NCBI RefSeq assembly: GCF_006861795.1
Contig: NZ_VDGH01000001.1
Span: 128,117 to 192,116, forward strand
Length of the DNA: 64,000 nt
Direction of reading: 5' to 3'
Origin: Psychrobacillus lasiicapitis
GTDB lineage: Bacteria > Bacillota > Bacilli > Bacillales_A > Planococcaceae
Made by a program: the position numbers and the translations under genes. Shown here piece after piece: positions 39,270 through 47,987 of the stretch (position 1 is its first letter; each line of letters starts with the position of its first letter). The notes below the pieces were generated by a model, which did not search any database, had not been told where the DNA came from, and was given only the letters and a program-made list of their open reading frames with translations.

Positions 39270-40877
39270 TCACTCATTTTTCTTTTCTGGCTCTGGCTTT
39301 GCAACATCTGGAGGTTGCTGACTATTAATATTTTGTTGACTAATTAAACGGGGGCGAGTAAACATTTTCCATTTAGGAAGACGAACAAAAGTATCCTTCT
39401 GATCGGTCAGATTAAAAGGAGCTATTGGATACATATAAGGAACGCCAAACGAACGTATACTGCACAAATGTAAAATAAGCGCAATTAAACCAACTGTGAT
39501 TCCAAATAAACCAAATGAAGCTGCAAGTCCCATAAATATAAATCGTAAAATTCTGGCAGTAAACGCCATATCATAAGTTGGAGAAACAAAACTAGCAATA
39601 GCTGTTATAGAGACGACAATTACCATCGCTGCTGAAATCAAACCTGCTTCTACCGCTGCAGTACCTATTACAAAAGCCCCTACAATTGACATCGCTGAAC
39701 CGATAGCTCTTGGCATTCTTAAACCAGCTTCACGCAAAATTTCGAAGGTGATTTCCATTATAAGCGCCTCTATAAAAGCAGGAAATGGGACACCCTCTCG
39801 TTGGGCGGCCAAGTTTATAAGGAGTGCTGTCGGTATCATTTCGTGATGAAAAGTAGTGGCAGCAATAAATAAAGCGGGGGCAAGTAATGCAATCGCAAAC
39901 GAAAAAAACCGTAAGAATCGAACAAGGCTAGTAAACTCGGCGCGCTGATAATAATCCTCTGAAGATTGAAAGAACTGAACAAATAATGCAGGAAGGGTTA
40001 ACACAAACGGTGTACCATCGACTATTATGGCAATTCGGCCTTCTAATAGGGCTGAAGCGACTACATCAGGACGCTCTGTATTATAAACAGTTGGAAAAGT
40101 AGAGATTCGCGCATCTTGAATCAATTCCTCAATATTCCCACTTTCTAGAATGCCATCAATGTCAATGCGATCTAAACGCATGCGAAGTTCTTCTACTATA
40201 TCGTCATTTGCAATGCCTTTAATATACATTACCGCAATATTCGTTTTCGTTAGCTTTCCAATCATTCGGCTTTCCATCCAAAGATTCGGATCTTTTATTT
40301 TTCGTCGTATCAGAGCGGTATTTATACGTATATTTTCTGAAAATGCTTCCCTTGGACCTCTTATTACAGTTTGGGTTGTGCTTTCTGTAACTCCACGTTC
40401 AGCCCAACGCTTATTACCAATCATAAACCCTTCCGAAAAGCCATCTAACAAAAGAACTACATCCCCTGATAAAAGGGCAGTAAATAAATCTTCAAAAAGT
40501 GTTACATTTTTTATTTCACCTACAGTCATGGCAAAATCTTTTAACGTATTCATTAGTTCAGGATTAGGAGTAATTTCGCTCTCTACCTCTGTATCTTTAA
40601 TATCTAGCATTAATGTTTCCATTATGAAGTTTTGTAAAGAAGGCGCATCACTTAAACCGTCAGTATAGATTATTCCTGCTTTAACGGTCCCTTTATTTCC
40701 TATTAAAATCTCACGAATTACAATATCAGTACTTTCACCTAGTGTATCCTTTATGGTTTTTAAATTATCTTGAAGGTTCGTTTTTAAAATTTGTTTTTCA
40801 ATAGGTTCCTTCGTTTGACTCTTCGAAGGGGTAGTGGGTTTTAACTGATCATTTTTCTTCTCATAAAAAAATCCCAT
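39270..40877 (-). CDS. Spore germination receptor A subunit (GerA family)
   Basis: A subunit, 535 aa, first gene of ger operon 2. The soluble N-terminal half has LLSGDVVLLLDGFSEGFMIG, RGPREAFSENIRINTALIRR and PTVYNTERPDVVASALLEGR IAIIVDGTPF. The membrane half has about five helices, including TTFHHEMIPTALLINLAAQR and REAGLRMPRAIGSAMSIVGA. This is the normal GerA-family layout, and it is more canonical than the A protein of operon 1. ATG at 40877 follows GCGAGGGATACT. No matching sigma-G promoter was clear in the 100 bases upstream. Confidence 0.94.
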   Translation of the reverse strand: MGFFYEKKNDQLKPTTPSKSQTKEPIEKQILKTNLQDNLKTIKDTLGESTDIVIREILIGNKGTVKAGIIYTDGLSDAPSLQNFIMETLMLDIKDTEVESEITPNPELMNTLKDFAMTVGEIKNVTLFEDLFTALLSGDVVLLLDGFSEGFMIGNKRWAERGVTESTTQTVIRGPREAFSENIRINTALIRRKIKDPNLWMESRMIGKLTKTNIAVMYIKGIANDDIVEELRMRLDRIDIDGILESGNIEELIQDARISTFPTVYNTERPDVVASALLEGRIAIIVDGTPFVLTLPALFVQFFQSSEDYYQRAEFTSLVRFLRFFSFAIALLAPALFIAATTFHHEMIPTALLINLAAQREGVPFPAFIEALIMEITFEILREAGLRMPRAIGSAMSIVGAFVIGTAAVEAGLISAAMVIVVSITAIASFVSPTYDMAFTARILRFIFMGLAASFGLFGITVGLIALILHLCSIRSFGVPYMYPIAPFNLTDQKDTFVRLPKWKMFTRPRLISQQNINSQQPPDVAKPEPEKKNE

Positions 40878-40965
40878 AGTATCCCTCGCTTACTCTAAAA
40901 AGTTTTATATCCACTGATAAAGTTTGTCCAAATTCATGTGAAAATATCCCTTTCATCGAGAATTT

Positions 40966-41003
40966 AAAAAAGCCGATATTCCTTCATATAGGAACATCGG
41001 CTT
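40966..41003 (-). terminator. Terminator of the yitT-like gene
   Basis: AAGCCGATATTCC/GGAACATCGGCTT stem with AAAAAA on the plus strand (T run on the minus strand), 25 bases past the stop. It also insulates ger operon 2. Confidence 0.82.
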
Positions 41004-41027
41004 GATTGTGCGAAGCAATCATAATAT

Positions 41028-41834
41028 CTAATTTTTAGCAAATTCACCCACGACTTCAACTGTCTCAAAAATATTAATAAATGCTTTTTCATCATGCTTA
41101 CGAACGATTTGTTTAATCTGCATTGTTTCATAACGGGTAACAACCATCATTAAAATCTGCTTTTTTTCTAAAGTAAACCCACCATAACCATCCGTAATCG
41201 TCACCCCACGGTAAATCGAGCTAAGTAATTCTTTCCGTATTTCTTCTCCAGAAGTTGTAACGATTTGCATCGTCAGCTTTTCGTGATTCGTATAAATTGT
41301 ATCTACCATTTTACCGGTCAAGTAAATAGATAACAATGTATACAATGCGATTTCCCAGTTAAATACTGCACCTGAGATAAGTACGATGAGCCCATTCATA
41401 CCAGTTAAAAGTAAACCGACACGAATATTGCTTTTTCTTGAAATAATCATTGCAATAATATCCATTCCGCCTGAAGTACCTGAATATTTTAAAATTACTC
41501 CAATTCCAATTCCGCCTATTATACCACCGAATATGGAAGATAGTAATACATTATCAGTAATGGATTGGGCGGGTAGGAAATATAAAAAAATAGATAAGGA
41601 AATTACACAAACGAGTGTATTCAACGTGATTTTTTTCCCCAGCTTGAAATAACCTAATACAAGTAATGGTAGATTAAGGATGAAGTTCAGTAACCCGGTA
41701 TCAAATGGAGTGATTAACCCAAGTAAAATGGCTATCCCACTAACCCCACTACTTAGTATTTCATGAGGCACTAAAAATAAATTAAAGGCAAATGCAATAA
41801 TCAGGGAGCCCACAACGACTATTAAATTTTTCAT
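41028..41834 (-). CDS. YitT family membrane protein (DUF161/DUF2179)
   Basis: A 268-residue membrane protein with five to six helices and a small cytoplasmic C-terminal DUF2179 domain (SIYRGVTITDGYGGFTLEKK, then ILMMVVTRYE). The N-terminal part is typical of YitT proteins: NLFLVPHEILSSGVSGIAIL, LLNFILNLPLLVLGYFKLGK and SGTSGGMDIIAMI. The function of the family is unknown. The frame runs to 41945, but that extension would be translated through a terminator hairpin; the ATG at 41834, after GGAGGGGAACATC, gives the normal N-terminus. Confidence 0.85.
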   Translation of the reverse strand: MKNLIVVVGSLIIAFAFNLFLVPHEILSSGVSGIAILLGLITPFDTGLLNFILNLPLLVLGYFKLGKKITLNTLVCVISLSIFLYFLPAQSITDNVLLSSIFGGIIGGIGIGVILKYSGTSGGMDIIAMIISRKSNIRVGLLLTGMNGLIVLISGAVFNWEIALYTLLSIYLTGKMVDTIYTNHEKLTMQIVTTSGEEIRKELLSSIYRGVTITDGYGGFTLEKKQILMMVVTRYETMQIKQIVRKHDEKAFINIFETVEVVGEFAKN

Positions 41835-41865
41835 TCTATGATGTTCCCCTCCAACCAGATGAAAA

Positions 41866-41893
41866 AAACTCGCCCAATTAGGACGAGTCTTAC
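41866..41893 (-). terminator. Terminator hairpin 35 bases before the yitT-like start
   Basis: On the minus strand ACTCGTCC pairs with GGGCGAGT, followed by seven T's. It ends transcription from the DUF4097 gene 100 bases upstream, or acts as an attenuator in the yitT-like leader. Confidence 0.72.
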
Positions 41894-41993
41894 TTGTAAA
41901 TACAAGAATATTCTCTTCTAAGTGATATAACAATAAATTTAACAAAGAAAATCATGCAAGTCAATTATTGTTGTTCTTAAATGATCTATGTTT

Positions 41994-42788
41994 TTATTTT
42001 ACTGTGATCATGCCGTTATCCGTTGTTAAATTGATTTTATTTTCTCCCTTGCCAAACGTCGTTTTCTCTGCTGATTTATCAAAAATGCTTATTCTTCCAT
42101 TGTCTGTTTTAGCAAAAATCGTTGCATTCGTCGGCTCCTGACTAGCCTGAATGCTAATTAGTCCGTTATTCGTTTCTAACGTTATTTCTCGGTCCAGGTT
42201 GTTTGTGATTAATGATATTTGACCATTGTCTGTTTCAGCATGGATAGAGCCTTCAACATTGTTAAGGGCAATTTTCCCATTATCAGTTTGAACCCTTACA
42301 TTTTCGCTAACAATATCTGCAAGATCTATTCTGCCGTTATCTGATTCAAGATTCACTACAGTCACTTGCATGTTTTTTATGATTATTTGTCCATTATCGA
42401 CCTCGGTTTTAATTTCTTTATATTCTTTTTCAGGCACTTGTATAGAGATTTTATTGTTTAAAGAAGAAAAACCAAATTGGATAAAATGCCAGCCTTTTTC
42501 TTTTAGCTCAACATTTAATGTATCACCATTAACATCCGCACTTAAACGATAGTTCAATTTTTTCTTCATCTTACCTGCAAACGATACAATCGTTTTATTT
42601 TCTTTTGATGGTAAAAATTCCACAGCTGCATTATCTGCTAAAACTTCAATCTTTGAAAAATCAGTATCTTCTATGACAATTTCATCTGATTTTTTTACGA
42701 AAGTATCTGTGACGTTTAAGATAATATTTATAGCTGCTCCAGCTAATAACACAAATATACCAATAATTGCAATCTTTTTTAAACTCAT
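41994..42788 (-). CDS. DUF4097 beta-helix protein, membrane-anchored (LiaG/YvlB-like)
   Basis: A 264-residue protein with one N-terminal membrane helix (about 5-25) and an extracytoplasmic beta-solenoid. The solenoid is built from repeats of a TDNGxI core (EVDNGQI, ESDNGRI, QTDNGKI, ETDNGQI, ETNNGLI, KTDNGRI, TTDNGMI) spaced about 18-25 residues. This is the DUF4097 pattern seen in LiaG and YvlB, proteins linked to cell-envelope stress in Bacillus. No LiaRS-type genes adjoin. ATG at 42788 follows AGGAGCTGACAAA. Function beyond envelope association is unknown. Confidence 0.85.
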   Translation of the reverse strand: MSLKKIAIIGIFVLLAGAAINIILNVTDTFVKKSDEIVIEDTDFSKIEVLADNAAVEFLPSKENKTIVSFAGKMKKKLNYRLSADVNGDTLNVELKEKGWHFIQFGFSSLNNKISIQVPEKEYKEIKTEVDNGQIIIKNMQVTVVNLESDNGRIDLADIVSENVRVQTDNGKIALNNVEGSIHAETDNGQISLITNNLDREITLETNNGLISIQASQEPTNATIFAKTDNGRISIFDKSAEKTTFGKGENKINLTTDNGMITVK

Positions 42789-43106
42789 TTTGTCAGCTCC
42801 TATTTAATATTTCCTTAATACATCTTATTATATAGTGGATGGTAAATATTCAAATGGTCTGGAGCAGTGACTTTCTCTAAGTCTTGAGACGTATTACTAC
42901 TGAAAAAGAAGTAAGAGCATTTTTCAGTCAAAATAACAGAGGTACCCTTTAAGAACGTTAATTGCTGTGAGGACAGTGACCCATCCCGATGAGCCTTAAC
43001 TCAAGGAAGGGCCATTTTTGTTACTGGTTCCATGAAAATTTTAGAACGATTAACGTTGCAAAGGTTTTCGACTACGTTAAAGAATCATTTACCTTTCTTT
43101 ATTTCA
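42789..43106. other. Intergenic region, nothing recognised
   Basis: About 320 bases between plsC and the DUF4097 gene. No frame with a ribosome binding site and no convincing hairpin-plus-T-run was seen. Confidence 0.4.
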
Positions 43107-43694
43107 TTATCCAATTTGTGTTTCTAGTAAATTAGTTTTCTCATTTAAGAGCTCGGTATATGTAGCTAGCTCCTCTTTGCTGGTTGTTTTTATGTATATG
43201 GGTTCTCCAAAAATGATTGTAGCTTTCTTCATCTTCCGCAATTCCTTTAATGTTCGGGGACCAACATATAATGCAGGAATGATTGGTGCTTTCGATAAGT
43301 TACCAATTGTTACAGCACCTCTTTTTAAAGGTGCTCCTTCTGACGCTCTAGTGCCACTTGGGAATATGCCAACTACTTCTCCAGATTTCAAAAGCTTTAC
43401 TGGCCGCTTTATACTGCTAGGAGATGGGTTTTCCCTGTCGACAGGAAAAGCATTTATGCTTCGTAGAAACCGCCCAACCAGTTTATTTTCAAAAAGTTCT
43501 TTCTTTGCCATAAAATGAATCGGCTTTGGTACACACATTCCTAATATGACAATTTCCAACCATCCTCTATGCGTACAAGTGACGATATACCCTACATCTT
43601 TCGGCAATAAATGTTCATTTTGCCTTTCTACTTTTCCAAATAAACGTACAACCAGTTTTGCAACCGATAATGTAAAATTATACATAGACCTCAC
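43107..43694 (-). CDS. plsC: 1-acyl-sn-glycerol-3-phosphate acyltransferase
   Basis: Membrane-associated acyltransferase that makes phosphatidic acid, 195 aa. It closely follows the B. subtilis enzyme: IVTCTHRGWLEIVILGM (catalytic block), FMAKKELFENKLVGRFLRSI, NAFPVDRENPSPSSIKRP, VVGIFPSGTRASEG (acceptor-binding block) and PLKRGAVTIGNLSKAPIIPA. The usual HX4D catalytic motif reads HRGWLE, with Glu for Asp. Start ATG at 43694 follows AGGTGAGGTCT. Monocistronic; no other lipid gene adjoins. Confidence 0.9.
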   Translation of the reverse strand: MRSMYNFTLSVAKLVVRLFGKVERQNEHLLPKDVGYIVTCTHRGWLEIVILGMCVPKPIHFMAKKELFENKLVGRFLRSINAFPVDRENPSPSSIKRPVKLLKSGEVVGIFPSGTRASEGAPLKRGAVTIGNLSKAPIIPALYVGPRTLKELRKMKKATIIFGEPIYIKTTSKEELATYTELLNEKTNLLETQIG

Positions 43695-43747
43695 CTTTTA
43701 TTAGCTAGTTTTAGTATCTAGTGCTAATTATACTGTGCTAGAAATAA

Positions 43748-43778
43748 AAATACCAGACTATCGATTGGCCTGGTATAG
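43748..43778 (-). terminator. Terminator of the CynX-type exporter gene
   Basis: ATACCAG/CTGGTAT stem with an A-rich plus-strand flank that gives T's on the minus strand, 20 bases past the stop. Confidence 0.72.
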
Positions 43779-43797
43779 GCTAGTCATTTACTTCAAC

Positions 43798-45039
43798 TTA
43801 TTCACCAGAACCTACATATCGATCTTTTGCAGCCCCAAAGCCAAAGAAAAAGAGCAATACAGACGCACCAACCAATAACAAAAGTGGAGTAGTCCAGCTA
43901 TTCGTAACATCATGTAGAAAACCGAACAGCGTTGGACCAATAGCAGCAAGAAAGTAACCGACCGATTGCGCCATTCCAGACAATTCTGCAGCTTCATGTG
44001 AGTTCTTAGTACGCAAGCCGAAAAACATCATGGCTAATCCAAAAGCAAATCCTCCACCAATTCCTAAAAAAATTATCCATAAAACAATCAAACTCATACT
44101 TCCATAAAGTAATCCAAGTGTGCCACTTAACAGTAAAATTGTCATCAAGACAACTAATGTTCGTTGACTCGACATACGCCCAGCGATAACCGGAATAATA
44201 AAGGTAAACGGAAGTAGAGCTAACTGCAAAGTCGAAAGTAGCCAGCCAGATTGATCCGAACTTATCCCTTGTTCCTTTAGAATTTCAGGCAACCATGCGA
44301 TCAGTACATAAAATATCAGAGATTGTAGACCCATAAACAATGTTACTTGCCAAGCTAGTGTCGAGCCCCATAAATTCACATTCTTGTTAGCAGTTTGAGT
44401 GTGAGCTGGTGATGTTTGAACATGGCGATGCTTCATTTGCGGTAACCAAAACAACATAGATATGAAGCTTAAAATCCCCCAAATCCCTAATGCTCCCTGC
44501 CAACCGTATCCTAACGTAAGCGCAATTGGAACACTAATACCAGAAGCGATTGCCCCACATAAGTTCATAGAAATAGAGTAAACACCTGTCATCATCCCCA
44601 TTCGTTTCGGAAATTCTCGTTTAATCAGGCTTGGTAGTAGTACATTACAAATAGAAATGGCGAATCCGAGTATAGCGGTTCCAATATATAAGGTAGCCGT
44701 CCCTGATAAAGAACGAATAATAATACCAATTGTAAGGAAGATGACAGAAATCAGAATGATTCGTTCAACCCCAAATTTACGCCCTAATTTAGGTACAAAA
44801 GGCGAAAAAAATGCAAAAGCGAGTAATGGCAATGTGGTAATCATTCCTGCTACTGTATTCGATAAATGCATATTATCCCTAATAAGACCTACTAAAGGAC
44901 CTACCGAAGTTAAAGGTGCACGTAGATTAGCTGCAATAAATATAATTCCTATAATAATTAGCCCTGGGGCTGATTGTTTCCTAATTATAGAAAGAGACTT
45001 TTTATCTTGATCTTGACTAAATTGATTGTGTAAACCCAT
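43798..45039 (-). CDS. MFS transporter, CynX/NimT family
   Basis: Major-facilitator transporter of 413 aa with twelve helices. The CynX-like start IIGIIFIAANLRAPLTSVGP is followed by LPLLAFAFFSPFVPKLGRKFG (the loop 2-3 motif) and PSLIKREFPKRMGMMTGVYS. Members export or import cyanate, 2-nitroimidazole or unknown compounds; B. subtilis YycB is similar. ATG at 45039 follows AGGAGGAAGCAAT. The XRE-cupin regulator upstream (45314-45883) has its own strong terminator and may control it. Confidence 0.85.
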   Translation of the reverse strand: MGLHNQFSQDQDKKSLSIIRKQSAPGLIIIGIIFIAANLRAPLTSVGPLVGLIRDNMHLSNTVAGMITTLPLLAFAFFSPFVPKLGRKFGVERIILISVIFLTIGIIIRSLSGTATLYIGTAILGFAISICNVLLPSLIKREFPKRMGMMTGVYSISMNLCGAIASGISVPIALTLGYGWQGALGIWGILSFISMLFWLPQMKHRHVQTSPAHTQTANKNVNLWGSTLAWQVTLFMGLQSLIFYVLIAWLPEILKEQGISSDQSGWLLSTLQLALLPFTFIIPVIAGRMSSQRTLVVLMTILLLSGTLGLLYGSMSLIVLWIIFLGIGGGFAFGLAMMFFGLRTKNSHEAAELSGMAQSVGYFLAAIGPTLFGFLHDVTNSWTTPLLLLVGASVLLFFFGFGAAKDRYVGSGE

Positions 45040-45243
45040 ATTGCTTCCTCCTTCAATTTCAACTCATCAACGCATTCATTGAATAGCATATACTTGTGTT
45101 GAAGTTTCTTCTTATACTGAAGAATTGTTTTCCATCATTAACGCATATTATAATATACTATTTTATAAATATTGTATATAATAATTTATTATTTTATGGA
45201 AATTATTATGATTCGATTTTTTAACAGAATAATAGTGAAAACA

Positions 45244-45290
45244 AAATAACCCTTAATCATCACTCATAAGGATGATTAAGGGTTATTTCT
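45244..45290 (-). terminator. Strong terminator of the XRE-cupin gene
   Basis: A perfect 18-bp stem, AAATAACCCTTAATCATC with GATGATTAAGGGTTATTT, nine-base loop, T-rich on the minus strand, 24 bases past the stop. Confidence 0.85.
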
Positions 45291-45313
45291 TGTATTTAGT
45301 GGGAGATACGAAG

Positions 45314-45883
45314 CTAAACCCCATACTTCAACACAATATGTAGAACGACTATATCATTAGAATGGTTTGTATAGGAATGTATACTATCTGCACGAAAACT
45401 AATAGAATCATACTCATTCAATTCATAGGAATCCTCATTCACGCTAATTGTAATCTTTCCCGACATCACTGTAACAATTTCAGTCGTATTCTGGTGATGT
45501 TTTTCTGGATGATAGGTGCTGTTTGGTTGTATGTAAGCACGACACATCTCAATTTCATTACTAGCATTTTGAAAGATAGGCTCCATAATCCAAGCTTTCG
45601 AATCCCCTGCGATTCTCAACCCTTGACCTGCCCTGGATACATTAACATTGCTTTCTCTTGCAAACAATGCCATAAGGGGTATCGACAATCCTCTTGAAAT
45701 TTTCCACAACATTCCAAGTGTTGGATTTGTTTCCCCACGTTCGATATTTCCAAGGGTTAATTTGCTCACGCCAGTTAATTCCGATAAATCTTCAAGGCTC
45801 AATCGCTTATCTTTACGGAGTTTTTTTAGAGCATTCCCAACTTGTAATACAACTTGTTTTGGATCATCTGTCTCCACTTTCAT
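45314..45883 (-). CDS. XRE-family regulator with cupin sensor domain
   Basis: A 189-residue transcription regulator. The N-terminal helix-turn-helix (about 13-68) has LKKLRKDKRLSLEDLSELTG VSKLTLGNIERG. The C-terminal cupin (about 110-185) has YHPEKHHQNTTEIVTVMSGK and SYELNEYDSISFRADSIHSY, with His residues positioned for metal or ligand binding. Such regulators often sense a small molecule and control a neighbouring transporter or acetyltransferase; the CynX-type exporter downstream is the likely target. ATG at 45883 follows GGGAGGAATGAA. Confidence 0.88.
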   Translation of the reverse strand: MKVETDDPKQVVLQVGNALKKLRKDKRLSLEDLSELTGVSKLTLGNIERGETNPTLGMLWKISRGLSIPLMALFARESNVNVSRAGQGLRIAGDSKAWIMEPIFQNASNEIEMCRAYIQPNSTYHPEKHHQNTTEIVTVMSGKITISVNEDSYELNEYDSISFRADSIHSYTNHSNDIVVLHIVLKYGV

Positions 45884-45953
45884 TCCTCCCTTATGATATT
45901 ACAAACTTAATTATTACGAATCGTCTAGTTTTAATACTTAAAAGCTTTGAAGT

Positions 45954-46838
45954 TCATTTATTATACCATTTAGGAATAAGTAACTTAAAATCTCCAAACT
46001 GATCCAATGTAAAACGAGTGTACTTTTGAAATTTATCTCTTTGTTTCACTGCAACTTCATGGCCCCATACTTCAGCAGAAATGATATGAATCGCTGCATA
46101 TAAACGATGCAGTTGCCAAAAAGAAAGAGGAATTGGTTGATGGTCATGATAACCGTCTAATACCCCTTTGGAATAGGTCCTACTAATAGGAACATTAAAG
46201 TATTCCATTTTGTAAAACTCATTAATTGGATCTGCATATGTAATTTTTTGCATATCTATTAAACCAGTAAAACGGTCTTCTTCTACTAATATATTCCCTG
46301 GATGAAAATCATAATGCTGAACACAGTTAGGTCGATTTTTTAACAAATGCAAATTGTGTTCAATAAAAGGTATTACACATTCATAATGACTATTTTCTTT
46401 AACTATCTCGGTAAATGGAGTTGCTAGTCTTTCTACTCGGTTCCGCCATGTTTCTTCCCAGGTTTGGTGACTAGCTGGTGCGTGAACGCTGTGCAGACGC
46501 TTGAGTGTTTTGCCTACCTGACTTCCAATATTATATTGTTCTGTTTCGTTTTTTAACGGCAGTGCAATTTCTCCATTGTCTCCACTTATGTAATCTAGAA
46601 TCATATATGCTTTTTCATCCACTACTCCTACTTCATGTACAAAAGGTATATGGCTATCCAATGCATGCACTTCATTAATAATTTCAGCTTGCTTTTTTAA
46701 TTTTTGTACATTTCCATGCCCAGAAATGCGAAGTAAATAGGTATGGTCAACGCACCATTTCTCATCATCTGAAAACCCTTCCTCTATAAACTGAAAAATA
46801 GTGCACTTATTTAAGAAAGGTATATTTGGCTTTTCCAT
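45954..46838 (-). CDS. Aminoglycoside-phosphotransferase-family kinase
   Basis: A 294-residue APH/choline-kinase-fold protein. The catalytic loop CVQHYDFHPGNILVEEDRF is near residue 195 and the metal-binding segment FTGLIDMQKITYADPINEFY follows, with Asp-Met in place of the common Asp-Phe/Trp. The N-lobe has EKWCVDHTYLLRIS and a phosphate-loop-poor start, normal for this fold. Acceptor unknown; it need not be a drug. The ATG at 46838 is preferred over that at 46856, because GGGGGAG lies between them. Confidence 0.82.
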   Translation of the reverse strand: MEKPNIPFLNKCTIFQFIEEGFSDDEKWCVDHTYLLRISGHGNVQKLKKQAEIINEVHALDSHIPFVHEVGVVDEKAYMILDYISGDNGEIALPLKNETEQYNIGSQVGKTLKRLHSVHAPASHQTWEETWRNRVERLATPFTEIVKENSHYECVIPFIEHNLHLLKNRPNCVQHYDFHPGNILVEEDRFTGLIDMQKITYADPINEFYKMEYFNVPISRTYSKGVLDGYHDHQPIPLSFWQLHRLYAAIHIISAEVWGHEVAVKQRDKFQKYTRFTLDQFGDFKLLIPKWYNK

Positions 46839-46945
46839 TAGTCTCCCCCTATTCATTGACTTAGAATTAGTAGAATATTTACTAACAAGAATCTTACTTT
46901 ACATTATTTTCAGATTTTTCACAATGTATTTTTACCAAATAAAAA

Positions 46946-46982
46946 AGCCGATCCGTTATTTGTAGAAACAACAGATCGACCT
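46946..46982 (-). terminator. Terminator of the short oxidase-like gene
   Basis: GCCGATCCGTT pairs imperfectly with AACAGATCGAC; AAAAAA on the plus strand gives the T run on the minus strand, 14 bases past the stop. Confidence 0.68.
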
Positions 46983-46995
46983 CTAATGCTATTTT

Positions 46996-47370
46996 TTAAC
47001 GAGCTGATCGTACGTTCGCGAGTACATTGATAGCGAGTATTATCACACTAAAGACAACAAGCACTCCACCGATTGCAGTAAATACAGTTGCTATTGCTGC
47101 TCCGTTTAAAATAAGGACGGTAAGTGCAATCATCATTAATGGAAATCCGATATTGGCAGTCCAAAAGTGAAGCTTGGCATATACGTTGCTACTGGTACTT
47201 GGAAATAAATAATAAACAAAACCTGCAAATGCGAAAGATGCCCATCCAATCAAATTGACATGTACATGCACACCTTTCAACGCATAATCATGCGCCATCG
47301 ACATGTACAGACCTAACAGAACCCCAATCACAAAATAAACAACCGAAATCTTGATAAAGCGGATAGCCAT
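46996..47370 (-). CDS. Short haem-copper-oxidase subunit I-like membrane protein
   Basis: A 124-residue protein with four helices, resembling the first helices of cbb3/NorB-type oxidase subunit I. It has MSMAHDYALKGVHVHVNLIG WASFAFAGFVYYLFP and KLHFWTANIGFPLMM, with several His residues placed like haem ligands. It is too short for a catalytic subunit. Bacillus genomes often encode such stand-alone proteins annotated as cytochrome-c oxidase. The ATG at 47370 follows AAAGGGGAAAG; an upstream start at 47391 precedes that site. Role unknown; haem binding is inferred. Confidence 0.78.
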   Translation of the reverse strand: MAIRFIKISVVYFVIGVLLGLYMSMAHDYALKGVHVHVNLIGWASFAFAGFVYYLFPSTSSNVYAKLHFWTANIGFPLMMIALTVLILNGAAIATVFTAIGGVLVVFSVIILAINVLANVRSAR

Positions 47371-47544
47371 GCCTACTTTCCCCTTTCTCATAATAGGATA
47401 ATTAGTTCTATATATTCTATTTACAATGAAAAAGGAGTATGCTAGGTCTGTAAAATAATGGGGTTGTCCGCTCTGAATATATTTATCCCTTGTAGTTACA
47501 GATTATTATATTAAAGGTAAATCACTCTCTTGCATAGAATGTAT

Positions 47545-47754
47545 ATAAAGTGAAACTTCAATCAGTGGGGGTTTTCCGACGCACAGGACGTGCTAGTGGG
47601 GACGTTGCGACATGGACGTCGCGCTTTTAGTCCCCGTCATCCCCCACTGATTGTTAGTTAAACCAATCGGGCTTTTACGGGCAGTTGCACTTATCTTTGT
47701 GCTTTTCTTCAATCTTGTAGTGGGAGTCTTACTGCCCGTTAATGCGGGATAAAA
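47545..47754 (+). ncRNA. Structured dispersed element, copy 1 (5' leader of a DUF3951 gene)
   Basis: About 210 bases, nearly identical to the reverse complement of 60032-60248. It contains strong pairings: CAGTGGGGG (47563-47571) with CCCCCACTG (47641-47649); inside these GGGGAC with GTCCCC and GCGAC with GTCGC; then ACGGGCAGT with ACTGCCCGT near the 3' end. It finishes GTTAATGCGGGATAAAA directly before an AGGAGGG ribosome binding site and the start at 47767. I know no named RNA family with this sequence. It may be a cis-regulatory leader or a mobile repeat. Confidence 0.6.
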
Positions 47755-47766
47755 GGAGGGCTAAAT

Positions 47767-47982
47767 ATGAGTTATATGAGTATAGTTTTTGCTGTCATCT
47801 ATTTTTTTTTATTCTTATTTGTATGCTTTAAGATGTTTAAAACGAAACGAATTCCATCCAATCGATACACACCTTTTGATGACTTGATGACCGGCACGAA
47901 AACAGATATCAAACAAGTAAAAAGTATTCAAGATACAAAACACGAAACGGGATACGAAGAAAAAACACGTAAAAAACTATAA
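47767..47982 (+). CDS. DUF3951-family small membrane protein
   Basis: A 71-residue protein with one N-terminal helix (about 5-22, IVFAVIYFFLFLFVCFKMF), then a basic stretch and the family motif RYTPFDDLMTG, with a charged tail ending RKKL. Function of the family is unknown. The ATG at 47767 has AAAGGAGGG upstream. Its 5' leader is copy 1 of the structured element at 47545-47754, which is also found before ileS. The gene is convergent with an acetyltransferase gene five bases away. Confidence 0.75.
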   Translation: MSYMSIVFAVIYFFLFLFVCFKMFKTKRIPSNRYTPFDDLMTGTKTDIKQVKSIQDTKHETGYEEKTRKKL

Positions 47983-47987
47983 ATGCT

